Part shown: one piece after another, positions 25,411 to 35,111 of the stretch
How positions within the stretch are numbered: position 1 is the stretch's first letter
Layout: each line of letters starts with the position of its first letter
Assembly: GCA_902775605.1 (NCBI GenBank)
Contig: CACYNE010000002.1
Location: forward strand, 142,328-206,327
DNA length: 64,000 bases
From: an uncultured Prevotellaceae bacterium
GTDB lineage: Bacteria; Bacteroidota; Bacteroidia; Bacteroidales; Bacteroidaceae
Direction of reading: 5' to 3'
The notes under the pieces: generated by a model
Database searches by the model: none
The model's input: the letters and a program-made list of their open reading frames with translations, nothing else
What the model was told of the DNA's origin: nothing
Made by a program: the position numbers and the translations under genes

Positions 25411-26487
25411 TTATCTACGTCCGCCACTACGACTACCACCGCCGCCACCAACGGAACCTCCTCCTCGGCTGCTTCCTCCGCCACCGAAGCTACCTCCACT
25501 ACTGTAACTGCCTCCACGAGAACCGCTACTGCCAAAGGTTGATGAGCTGCGGCTTGCTCCGCCTGTTGAGGTGTTTATATTCGAACGAACAGGTGTCGTG
25601 TTCACCGTTGTGGTGCGTTGATTCACCGTGTTATTACGCGTAGTTGTGCGGGTATTGCTATTGTCGCGCCCCGTAGTACGTGATGTGCCGTAAGTAGTAC
25701 CGGAGCTTGAACGTCCACTATTACCATTTGCTGCACGCTGACGAGCTCCATCAAATCGACTACCACTTGTGTAGTTAGATACACGATTACGATTACCAGA
25801 ACTGGTGCGATCGTAGTTGCCATTTCGTCGCAATGTGCCAGTATTGCCGTTTCCATAATAACGGCCAGTACCTCCCGCTACATAGACGTAGGGACGATAA
25901 CCATAATATCCACCATACCATCCATAGTGGTGCCAGCCATAGTCATAATACCAAGGATCATACCATCCGTATCGCCAAGACCAGGAGGAGTAATACCAGG
26001 GATCATAATACCAAGGATCGTACCAGGGATAGAGTGACGAATAGTACCAAGGAGAATGCCATCCCCATGCATCACGTTGACCAGCAGAATAGCCTTCCCA
26101 ATAAGCGACAGAAGGAACGTAGTCGTCGAAGCGAGTCATCTGCTGTGTCAACTGAAAATCACTGACGGAGTCAGGATAAACACCTTCGACAGCTGAGAAT
26201 GAAATAATGTCACCAGTATCAGCTGGCAGCGTCTCGTAAGAACTGCCGCCCATACGATTATAGTCGTCTACGTTCCGATTGGAGCCACTATAATAGGTGT
26301 TTTGATTGGCCTCTCTCTCGGCTATAAGTCTAGCTTGGCGCTTTGCATATCTCTTCTCTAACTCAGCACGACGCTCTGCTTCCTTGGCCTGCTGCTTCTT
26401 CGATGAGGCGAAGTACATGTCGTCCTGACCTGCTGCTGTGAGTGAAGTCAGAAACACTGCCATTGAAAGAAAAATCCATTTTTTCAT
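25411..26487 (-). CDS. Secreted low-complexity Trp/Tyr- and Gly/Ser-rich protein
   Basis: A 358-residue exported protein of unknown function. The parts are: a signal peptide (MKKWIFLSMAVFLTSLTAAG); a charged helix (about 30-60); a central block (about 140-205) of repeated PWYYD/GWYD units, more than half Trp, Tyr, Gly and Pro; then an Arg/Asn/Thr-rich stretch; and a Gly/Ser/Arg tail ending GGRR. Such composition suggests a disordered or self-associating surface protein. It precedes the FadL-like gene and probably shares its transcript. No catalytic motif. Confidence 0.75.
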   Translation of the reverse strand: MKKWIFLSMAVFLTSLTAAGQDDMYFASSKKQQAKEAERRAELEKRYAKRQARLIAEREANQNTYYSGSNRNVDDYNRMGGSSYETLPADTGDIISFSAVEGVYPDSVSDFQLTQQMTRFDDYVPSVAYWEGYSAGQRDAWGWHSPWYYSSLYPWYDPWYYDPWYYSSWSWRYGWYDPWYYDYGWHHYGWYGGYYGYRPYVYVAGGTGRYYGNGNTGTLRRNGNYDRTSSGNRNRVSNYTSGSRFDGARQRAANGNSGRSSSGTTYGTSRTTGRDNSNTRTTTRNNTVNQRTTTVNTTPVRSNINTSTGGASRSSSTFGSSGSRGGSYSSGGSFGGGGSSRGGGSVGGGGGSRSGGRR

Positions 26488-26521
26488 ATGCTCATATACG
26501 TTTAGTTATTCTTTTACGATG

Positions 26522-26602
26522 CAAAAATACTGATAAAATACATGCAAAGATACGGAAAAACCCTAAAACGTGATAGGATTTTCCCTATTTTTAGTAATTT
26601 TG
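26522..26602. promoter_or_regulatory. Divergent promoters, Tyr/Trp-rich gene and prmA
   Basis: Minus box TATTTTTG (26529-26522) is 34 nt before the secreted-protein gene. Plus box TAATTTTG (26595-26602), followed by CA, is 21 nt before prmA. -33 elements are not clear. Confidence 0.6.
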
Positions 26603-26623
26603 CACATATAATTAACACTGAAG

Positions 26624-27481
26624 ATGAAGTATTACGAAGTAAAATTCAACATCCAGGCACCAATGGAAATGATGCAGGACGCACGAGATATCCTCTCCGC
26701 ACTTGCAGGAGAGGCTGGTTTTGAAACGTTTGAGGACACCACAGAGGGCATTACGGGTTATGTGCAGCAGGCGTTGTATGATGAGATGATTCTCAAAACA
26801 TTACTCGAAGGCTTTCCTCTACCCTCTTGCAAAATTTCTTTTACGATTTGTGAGGCTGAGGATAAAGACTGGAACGAACAATGGGAAAAGGAAGGTTTTG
26901 AACCAATTATTATAGATGATCGTATTATGATTCATGACGGACGGCATTTGTCGGACTGTCAGCCCCAAATCTCAATTGAGATTGATGCACACCTTGCATT
27001 TGGAACAGGAACACATGAGACAACCAGAATGATGGTCGGACAGTTGCTGAACACTCCTCTTAAAGGTAAACGTGTGCTGGATTGTGGAACAGGAACAGGT
27101 ATTCTTGCTATCGCTGCATTAAAACTTGGTGCAAGCGATACGGTGGGTTATGACATTGATGAATGGAGTACAGACAATGCTCGTCATAATGCAGTAATTA
27201 ATATGGTGGATAGTCATTTTACCTCACTATTAGGTGATGCCTCTATTTTGAATGATATTGAAGATGAATTCGACGTTGTTGTCGCTAACATTAATAGGAA
27301 TATTCTGCTTAATGATATGCCAATGTTCGTCAGTAAGATGGCTCCCCACTCCACCCTATTACTTAGCGGATTCTATTCTCAGGACATCCCGCTATTAGAA
27401 GAAAAGGCAATATCATTAGGGCTTAAAAAACAAGCCCAGCAACATGACGGTGACTGGGCTTGTTTGAGGTTTGAACGCTGA
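26624..27481 (+). CDS. prmA: Ribosomal protein L11 methyltransferase
   Basis: Trimethylates ribosomal protein L11 using SAM. The 285 residues have the small N-terminal L11-binding domain (about 1-60) and the methyltransferase domain, with FGTGTHETTRMM (about 126-137), SAM motif LDCGTGTGILAIAA (about 153-166) and VVANINRNIL (about 224-233). The last 20 codons overlap a terminator that serves the ATP synthase operon on the other strand, constraining the codons there. Confidence 0.95.
   Translation: MKYYEVKFNIQAPMEMMQDARDILSALAGEAGFETFEDTTEGITGYVQQALYDEMILKTLLEGFPLPSCKISFTICEAEDKDWNEQWEKEGFEPIIIDDRIMIHDGRHLSDCQPQISIEIDAHLAFGTGTHETTRMMVGQLLNTPLKGKRVLDCGTGTGILAIAALKLGASDTVGYDIDEWSTDNARHNAVINMVDSHFTSLLGDASILNDIEDEFDVVVANINRNILLNDMPMFVSKMAPHSTLLLSGFYSQDIPLLEEKAISLGLKKQAQQHDGDWACLRFER
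27425..27465 (-). terminator. ATP synthase operon terminator inside prmA
   Basis: A 12-bp perfect stem AAACAAGCCCAG/CTGGGCTTGTTT (27428-27439 with 27454-27465), 14-nt loop, followed on the minus strand by a T-run (27430-27425). It lies wholly within the prmA reading frame, 30 nt beyond the atpG stop. There is no T-run on the plus side. Confidence 0.9.
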
Positions 27482-27494
27482 AAACATCTGCAGA

Positions 27495-28466
27495 CTAATT
27501 GTTTACGGAGCCTCCCACAATATCGAGCAATTCGCTCGTGATGGCTTGCTGGCGACTCTTGTTGTATTGCAGGTTTAACTGGCGTAAGAGTTCGTCGGCA
27601 TTGTCAGTTGCGGTCTGCATAGCTACCATGCGGGCAGCATGTTCTGAGGCAATACTGTCAAGCAGAGCGGTATAGACCATCAGATGCCCCATCTTCGGAA
27701 TCAGATGTTTTAAGACGGTGTACGTATCAGGCTCAACGATGAAGTTGTCGTTCAGAGGAACGACTTCATCGCCTTCAGCCTTTTTCTTCTTGCGCTCTTT
27801 CTTTTTAAGGTAGTCCTGAACTTTCTGCGTGGCAACATTTGATGTGAGGTCACGTTCGTGATCACGTTGCAACTCAGTCTCAATATCGATAGGCAGAAGA
27901 GTCTTATGGGTTAATATCTGCGAACCAGCACTCTTGAAATGATGATAAATGAGCTCAACCTTATCTATCTCACCATTCGCGAAGCGTTCGCCTAACTCCA
28001 TTGTCAAATCAATACATTGCTTAGCGTTAGGATGATCAACCAGGCTCGCCAAGTCGCACTTCACGTTATAGCCTAACTTTTGTGCTTTTTCGGCCACCTT
28101 GCGACCAATAGGATAAACTTCCACATTCTCTTTGCCTAACTCGGCAGAAAGGGCATCAACAGCTTTCATCATTACTTTAATAATGTTTGCGTTGAATCCA
28201 CCACAGAGCGATGAGTTGCTGCTGAAGACAACCAAAGCCACACGTTTGATGGGGCGCTCCTGGTCATATATCGTCTGGGCGCCAGGTTCGGCAGCTAAGA
28301 ACGACTTGAGGATATGCTCCAAAAGGGTTTCATAGGGCAACATGTTTTGAATGGCTACCTGAGCATGGTGTAACTTTGAACTGGCCACCATTTTCATGGC
28401 AGACGTGATCTTCCGTGTGGAATTAACGGAAGCAATGCGCCCTTTAATCTCTTTCAAACTTGGCAT
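27495..28466 (-). CDS. atpG: ATP synthase F1 subunit gamma
   Basis: Central rotating shaft of F1. The 323 residues have the long N-terminal helix (MPSLKEIKGRIASVNSTRKITSAMKMVASSKL) and the C-terminal helix ending ITSELLDIVGG, which pair as the shaft's coiled coil. The protein is about 30 residues longer than E. coli gamma: a Lys-rich stretch (about 215-245, KKKERKKKKAEGDEVVPLND) is inserted before the C-terminal part, as in other Bacteroidetes. Last gene of the operon. Confidence 0.96.
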   Translation of the reverse strand: MPSLKEIKGRIASVNSTRKITSAMKMVASSKLHHAQVAIQNMLPYETLLEHILKSFLAAEPGAQTIYDQERPIKRVALVVFSSNSSLCGGFNANIIKVMMKAVDALSAELGKENVEVYPIGRKVAEKAQKLGYNVKCDLASLVDHPNAKQCIDLTMELGERFANGEIDKVELIYHHFKSAGSQILTHKTLLPIDIETELQRDHERDLTSNVATQKVQDYLKKKERKKKKAEGDEVVPLNDNFIVEPDTYTVLKHLIPKMGHLMVYTALLDSIASEHAARMVAMQTATDNADELLRQLNLQYNKSRQQAITSELLDIVGGSVNN

Positions 28467-28472
28467 AAGCTA

Positions 28473-30059
28473 TCAGGCATTATACGTTCCTGCAATATCT
28501 GCCATCACTTGTTCTATGACATCAATGGTGGCATCGTCAATCTTACCACTAGCCAGTGTTGCAATAACTTCTGGGTGTGAAGAACGGAGTTTGTCAAGGA
28601 ACTGATCCTGGCATTGGCGTACCTTATCAATGGGCACCTGACGCATCAGACCGTTTACACCGCAATATAGGATAGCAACTTGCTCACCTACGGGCATAGG
28701 ACTGTATTGCGGCTGAATTAACAACTGGTTGTTCTTACGACCGCGATCCAATGTCATTGCTGTTACGGCATCCATATCACTCGAGAATTTGGAGAAAGCC
28801 TCCAACTCACGATACTGAGCCTGGTCAATCTTCAATGTACCAGCCACCTTCTTCATTGACTTGATTTGTGCAGAGCCACCCACACGAGAGACCGAGATAC
28901 CTACGTTGATGGCAGGACGGAAACCCTGATTGAAGAGGTCTGACTCCAGGAATATCTGACCATCGGTGATAGAAATCACATTGGTCGGGATGTAAGCTGA
29001 CACGTCACCAGCCTGCGTCTCGATGATAGGCAGAGCTGTGAGCGAACCACCACCCTTCACATGACCCTTCATGCATTCTGGTAAGTCGTTCATCTGCTCA
29101 GCTACTTCCTGCTGCTCGTTCATCTTAGCCGCACGTTCAAGTAAGCGTGAGTGCAGATAGAACACATCACCAGGGTATGCCTCACGTCCAGAAGGACGGC
29201 GCAGAATCAACGATACCTCACGATAGGCTACAGCCTGCTTCGAGAGATCATCGTAAACAACCAATGCTGGCAGACCACGATCGCGGAAGTACTCACCAAT
29301 TGCAGCTCCTGCAAATGGTGCATAGTACTGCATAGCAGCAGGATCAGCAGCTGTTGCGGCAACTACAATAGTGTAAGGCATAGCGCCGTGCTCCTGCAGG
29401 GTAGAAACCAATGCTGCAACAGTACTGGCCTTCTGGCCAATGGCTACATAGATACAGTAAACAGGTTTGCCAGCCTCATAGAAACTCTTTTGATTGATGA
29501 TGGTATCAACAGCGATGGCAGTCTTACCGGTCTGACGGTCGCCGATGATAAGTTCTCGCTGTCCACGACCAATGGGAATCATTGAGTCGACAGCTTTCAG
29601 ACCTGTCTGAAGAGGCTCTTTTACTGGCTGACGATAAATCACGCCAGGAGCCTTACGGTCGAGAGGCATTTCGAACGAGTCCTTCAGGTCGATATCGCCT
29701 TTACCATCAATGGCCTGACCTAATGGATTGATAACACGTCCAAGCATATTGTCGTTCACACGGATAGAAGCAATGCGCTTTGTACGCTTCACCACCATAC
29801 CTTCTTTAATGCCCGACGTTGTACCCAGAAGCACACAACCCACGTTGTCCTCTTCGAGGTTCATTACGATGGCCATCGTGCCATTCTCAAACTCCAGCAG
29901 CTCGTTAGCCTCGGCATTACGCAAGCCATAGATACGAGCCACACCGTCAGAGACCTGAAGCACGGTACCAACCTCGTCGAATTGAGCATTATTTGAAATG
30001 CCATTCAATTGTTCGAGAAGCACCTGAGAGACTTCGCTTGGTTTAATTTTATCTGACAT
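28473..30059 (-). CDS. atpA: ATP synthase F1 subunit alpha
   Basis: Non-catalytic nucleotide-binding subunit of F1. The 528 residues show the P-loop GDRQTGKT at 173-180, the family signature in [14 protein letters not shown] (about 370-385) with the arginine-finger Arg, and normal length. It lies 6 bp before atpG and 49 bp after atpH. Confidence 0.98.
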   Translation of the reverse strand: MSDKIKPSEVSQVLLEQLNGISNNAQFDEVGTVLQVSDGVARIYGLRNAEANELLEFENGTMAIVMNLEEDNVGCVLLGTTSGIKEGMVVKRTKRIASIRVNDNMLGRVINPLGQAIDGKGDIDLKDSFEMPLDRKAPGVIYRQPVKEPLQTGLKAVDSMIPIGRGQRELIIGDRQTGKTAIAVDTIINQKSFYEAGKPVYCIYVAIGQKASTVAALVSTLQEHGAMPYTIVVAATAADPAAMQYYAPFAGAAIGEYFRDRGLPALVVYDDLSKQAVAYREVSLILRRPSGREAYPGDVFYLHSRLLERAAKMNEQQEVAEQMNDLPECMKGHVKGGGSLTALPIIETQAGDVSAYIPTNVISITDGQIFLESDLFNQGFRPAINVGISVSRVGGSAQIKSMKKVAGTLKIDQAQYRELEAFSKFSSDMDAVTAMTLDRGRKNNQLLIQPQYSPMPVGEQVAILYCGVNGLMRQVPIDKVRQCQDQFLDKLRSSHPEVIATLASGKIDDATIDVIEQVMADIAGTYNA

Positions 30060-30108
30060 TGTTTTTTTCTTTTCGTTATTACGTTATTCCGATAATACGG
30101 TTATAGCG

Positions 30109-30654
30109 TCATTTCTTTAGTGTATTAAGAATTGTGTTGAGTCTTGTCTTGACGCTGGCATCCATGCGATAGGTGTCGTACTCGAGCACAAAACCTCCAA
30201 TAATATCGGGATCTACCTGCGTCTCAAACTCCACAGCACCTTGAGTCTTGGCTTCCACAACAGTACGCATTTTCTGCTCCATATCAGCAGATACTCGCGT
30301 TGCTGTGGTGAGCTTTCCCAGGATGATGTTCTTCTGCTGTCGATAGAGCGTGACGTACGAATTGGCCATGAATTGTATCATGTTCTCGCGACCTTCCTTC
30401 AGCACAAGAGCAACGAAGGCTTTAGAGATTTCAGATGCCTGCTCTCCACCAATGGCAGTATTGAGTAACATCTGCTTCTTCTCTTTTGCGAGCATCGGGT
30501 TGTCTATCGTGTGACGAAGAGCAGGTACATCAATGTAACACTTGGCTAAAAGCAGCATTTCCTGATAGACCTGCGCATCGAGGTTAGCCGTAGTAGCACT
30601 CTTTAATAGCGCTCGAGCATAACGAACCGATATAACTCCTATATCCATACGCAA
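30109..30654 (-). CDS. atpH: ATP synthase F1 subunit delta
   Basis: Peripheral-stalk subunit joining F1 to the b subunit. 181 residues, with an N-terminal six-helix domain (VSVRYARALLKSA-type opening: GVISVRYARALLKSATTAN) and the conserved C-terminal segment (DPDIIGGFVLEYDTYRMDASVKTRLNTI) diagnostic of delta/OSCP. It lies 6 bp after atpF. Confidence 0.94.
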   Translation of the reverse strand: MRMDIGVISVRYARALLKSATTANLDAQVYQEMLLLAKCYIDVPALRHTIDNPMLAKEKKQMLLNTAIGGEQASEISKAFVALVLKEGRENMIQFMANSYVTLYRQQKNIILGKLTTATRVSADMEQKMRTVVEAKTQGAVEFETQVDPDIIGGFVLEYDTYRMDASVKTRLNTILNTLKK

Positions 30655-30660
30655 CCTCCT

Positions 30661-31158
30661 TTATTCGTTTGTTGTAACATCATCCAGCATACGGTCAATA
30701 AGGGCCATCTGCTTGGCATCGTCCTTGAGATTGGAACGCAAAACCTTCTCAGCAATTTCAACGCTGAGGGTAGCTACTTGCTTTCGGATATCAGCAATGG
30801 CTGCCTTCTTCTCCTGTTCGATGGCCACACGGGCATCTTCCATAAGACGGGCACCCTCCTGACGGGCCTTCTCCTGAGCTTGTTCTACAATGGCCTCACG
30901 CGTCTCAGCTGCTTCTTTCAGTATTTGCGCCTGCTTCTCACGAGCCTCTTGCAAGATGGATTCGCCTTCCTTCTGTATATTGGCCAGTCGTTCGTTTGCC
31001 TCATGTGCCTTGCGCAATGATTCATCGATGAAAGCCTTGCGTTCCTGAACCATTGTGGTGATAACAGGAAAACCAAACTTCCATAAAATGAACAGCACTA
31101 CGAAGAACGTTAGTGACATCCAAAACAAAAGACCAGTACTTGGAATCAATAAATCCAT
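30661..31158 (-). CDS. atpF: ATP synthase F0 subunit b
   Basis: Peripheral stalk of the ATP synthase. 165 residues: one N-terminal membrane helix (about 5-27, GLLFWMSLTFFVVLFILWKFGFP), then an almost unbroken charged helix for dimerisation and delta contact. Single b type, no b' paralogue in the operon. Confidence 0.95.
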   Translation of the reverse strand: MDLLIPSTGLLFWMSLTFFVVLFILWKFGFPVITTMVQERKAFIDESLRKAHEANERLANIQKEGESILQEAREKQAQILKEAAETREAIVEQAQEKARQEGARLMEDARVAIEQEKKAAIADIRKQVATLSVEIAEKVLRSNLKDDAKQMALIDRMLDDVTTNE

Positions 31159-31189
31159 ACGCTGATTTTTTTTCTATGTTTACCTTTGA

Positions 31190-31429
<240 letters not shown>

Positions 31430-31469
31430 TTAAAATGTTTTTTAGTTATTTGTTATTATTGTTAATTGC

Positions 31470-32558
31470 TTAATGTTCGTGTCCCTCAGGAACGGCACGA
31501 GCCATTCCAATGAACACAGATGAGAGAAGAGTGAACACCATTGCTTGGATAAAGCAAACAAGACATTCAAGACACATCATGAAAATGGCCATCAGCACGC
31601 TTACTGCACTCATGCTATAGAACACACCTACTGACATCGAAGCCACAAGGAATATGATACACGGCATAGCTACAGCAATAGCATGACCTGCCATCATGTT
31701 TGCAAAAAGTCGAATCATCAAGGCAAAGGGTTTCGTGAAGATACCCACAAATTCAATCACAGGCATCAAGGGAACAGGACACTTCAGAAGGAAAGGCACA
31801 TCGGGCCAAAAGATATCCTTCCAATAGTGTTTGCTGCCCGAGAATTGCACAACAACGAAGGTACACAATGCCAAAACAAACGTTACAGCAATATTACCTG
31901 TTACATTGCCAGAGCCAGGGGGAAATGGTATAAGTCCCATTACATTACAAGTGAAGATGAAGAAGAAGCAGGTAAGCAAGTAGGGAACATACTTCTCGTA
32001 ACCTTTACCAACGCCTGGCTTAATGATATCATCAACAACATACATCACTAGCATCTCAATGAAACCAACGAATCCATCGGGAGCATTATCAGAGGCTTTG
32101 TGACGTTTGTACCATCGGGCACTAAAAAGAATGCAGAAAAGTAACAGGGCAACATTGATGAACATCACGGCAACCGTCTTTGTAATCGAAAAATCTAATA
32201 CCGGCTCACCATTTTCAACAATCTTACCTGCATTCTCTCCCTCTACATCGATGGCTAGCGACTGGATATTGTATGGAGCATCAATTTTCATATGACGCAG
32301 ACCATCGTGAGCATGATGTTCAAATCGCGAGGAAAGAAACATGTGCCAACCTGTAGAACTCTTCACAATAACAGGAAGAGGAATAGCTAACGGCACTTTC
32401 TCGCCATCGCTGTTTACAAGGTCTGTGATATGCCAATCGTGAGAATCCTGAATATGCTCAAGCACAACATCCTTAGCGCTGAAATCCTCTGCTTTTACAG
32501 AAGGGGTCAGCGCAATAAATAGTAATGCAAGAGTTATAAGTCGTTTGATGTGATACAT
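31470..32558 (-). CDS. atpB: ATP synthase F0 subunit a, with N-terminal extension
   Basis: Stator half-channel subunit. The 362 residues are far longer than E. coli a (about 270). There is an N-terminal signal-peptide-like segment (MYHIKRLITLALLFIALTPSVKA) and about 90 polar residues with several His, then five or more membrane helices. The essential Arg is in MIRLFANMMAGH. The extended form is usual in Bacteroidetes; the extra domain should face the periplasm. Confidence 0.95.
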   Translation of the reverse strand: MYHIKRLITLALLFIALTPSVKAEDFSAKDVVLEHIQDSHDWHITDLVNSDGEKVPLAIPLPVIVKSSTGWHMFLSSRFEHHAHDGLRHMKIDAPYNIQSLAIDVEGENAGKIVENGEPVLDFSITKTVAVMFINVALLLFCILFSARWYKRHKASDNAPDGFVGFIEMLVMYVVDDIIKPGVGKGYEKYVPYLLTCFFFIFTCNVMGLIPFPPGSGNVTGNIAVTFVLALCTFVVVQFSGSKHYWKDIFWPDVPFLLKCPVPLMPVIEFVGIFTKPFALMIRLFANMMAGHAIAVAMPCIIFLVASMSVGVFYSMSAVSVLMAIFMMCLECLVCFIQAMVFTLLSSVFIGMARAVPEGHEH

Positions 32559-32593
32559 ATTAATTGTCTAATTATCAAGGTAATCAGTGGACT

Positions 32594-32827
32594 TTATTCA
32601 GTCTTTTCTATACATAGAGAAACCTCGTTCTTTTGTACTTCCACAAAGCCGCCAAGTATCTCAAGACGCTGCCCATCATACTCAATTACGCCCTTTTGGA
32701 GTGTCGAGATAATAGGAGCATGGTCTTTGAGAATCTCAAATTGTCCACAAGTTCCTGGCACCTTAACACTTGATACCTCACCAGTGAACTCTATTCTCTC
32801 AGGAGATACAATCTTCAGTTTAAGCAT
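32594..32827 (-). CDS. atpC: ATP synthase F1 subunit epsilon, short form
   Basis: Only 77 residues: the N-terminal beta-sandwich (LKIVSPERIEFTGEVSSVKVPGTCGQFEILKDHAPIIS...) is complete, but the C-terminal two-helix domain that inhibits ATP hydrolysis in E. coli (about 134-residue protein) is absent. The gene ends cleanly, with atpB 35 bp on, so this is the native form, not a truncation. Confidence 0.93.
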   Translation of the reverse strand: MLKLKIVSPERIEFTGEVSSVKVPGTCGQFEILKDHAPIISTLQKGVIEYDGQRLEILGGFVEVQKNEVSLCIEKTE

Positions 32828-32850
32828 ACACCTTATTATATATATAGGAA

Positions 32851-34410
<1,560 letters not shown>

Positions 34411-34422
34411 TTATCGGTTGTG

Positions 34423-34453
34423 CAAAGGTACAAAAAAAAGCATAAACCACAAA
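34423..34453 (-). promoter_or_regulatory. ATP synthase operon promoter
   Basis: -33 TTTG (34453-34450), 19 bp, -7 TACCTTTG (34430-34423), then CA. The -33 lies in the loop of the alkD terminator and the terminator's U-tract is the spacer. The leader to atpD is about 45 nt. Confidence 0.88.
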
Positions 34454-34461
34454 ATGCTTTT
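34432..34461 (-). terminator. Terminator of the regulator-DPP III-alkD operon
   Basis: An 8-bp stem AAAAGCAT/ATGCTTTT (34436-34443 with 34454-34461), 10-nt loop, followed on the minus strand by eight T in a row (34439-34432). It merges into the atp promoter. Confidence 0.8.
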
Positions 34462-34496
34462 GAACTTTTTTTGTATATCAATAAAAAAGGATGGAT

Positions 34497-35111
34497 TTAT
34501 ATGAAATCCATCCCTATGCTATGTACTGCAGAATGAGCAACACGTTGATACATTAATCCTAACTCAGAGAACCGCAAAACGGATTGCATAGCAGCCTTTC
34601 TAAGCGAGAGATTAGGACTTTGTAAAGCGACAAGGGCTTGATCAACAAACTCATTAATGCCTCGTTCGTTGGGCTCTTTCTTATTCATAAACAAACGAGT
34701 GAGGACATGATAGCCACACATCTGAGTCAAGTCTTCTGGCGAAGCTAACCACTGATAGGCTTTTTCTGCTGCAAACGGCAGATGCTGGAAAAGATTGAAA
34801 GCTGCCTGTTCTGCAATCTCGACAGCATCAATTTGTTCCACCCAAATATCAATTACTTCTGGCAAAACTTCATTAGGTGGCATAATCATTGTGGCGAGAA
34901 TCTTGCATTCACGCACATTCTCCTTCCATAGAGCGATTGCCAAATCGTAGTTTTTTCCTATCTCTGCAGCTTTCTCTTGTAATCTAGGCAATGTTGCGCC
35001 CCAATTCAGATGGTAGTTCACGCCTTTGTCACGCATGGACTGGGCTATAGTACCATCCATCATAAGACGGAAAGACTGCTTGATTTCTTTAACTTGTTCG
35101 TTGATGTTCAT
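34497..35111 (-). CDS. DNA alkylation repair protein (AlkD-like HEAT repeats)
   Basis: Predicted AlkD-family protein. The 204 residues are all-helical HEAT-like repeats with the family segment LAIALWKENVRECKILATMIMPP (about 56-78). AlkD proteins excise N3/N7-alkylated purines without base flipping; this is a short, divergent member and enzymatic activity is not assured. Its start overlaps the DPP III stop by 4 bp (ATGA), so it is translationally coupled. Confidence 0.75.
   Translation of the reverse strand: MNINEQVKEIKQSFRLMMDGTIAQSMRDKGVNYHLNWGATLPRLQEKAAEIGKNYDLAIALWKENVRECKILATMIMPPNEVLPEVIDIWVEQIDAVEIAEQAAFNLFQHLPFAAEKAYQWLASPEDLTQMCGYHVLTRLFMNKKEPNERGINEFVDQALVALQSPNLSLRKAAMQSVLRFSELGLMYQRVAHSAVHSIGMDFI

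Noticed and set aside
25878-26165. Small His/Thr-rich frames opposite the Trp/Tyr-rich gene
   Set aside because: They are by-products of the repetitive codons on the coding strand.
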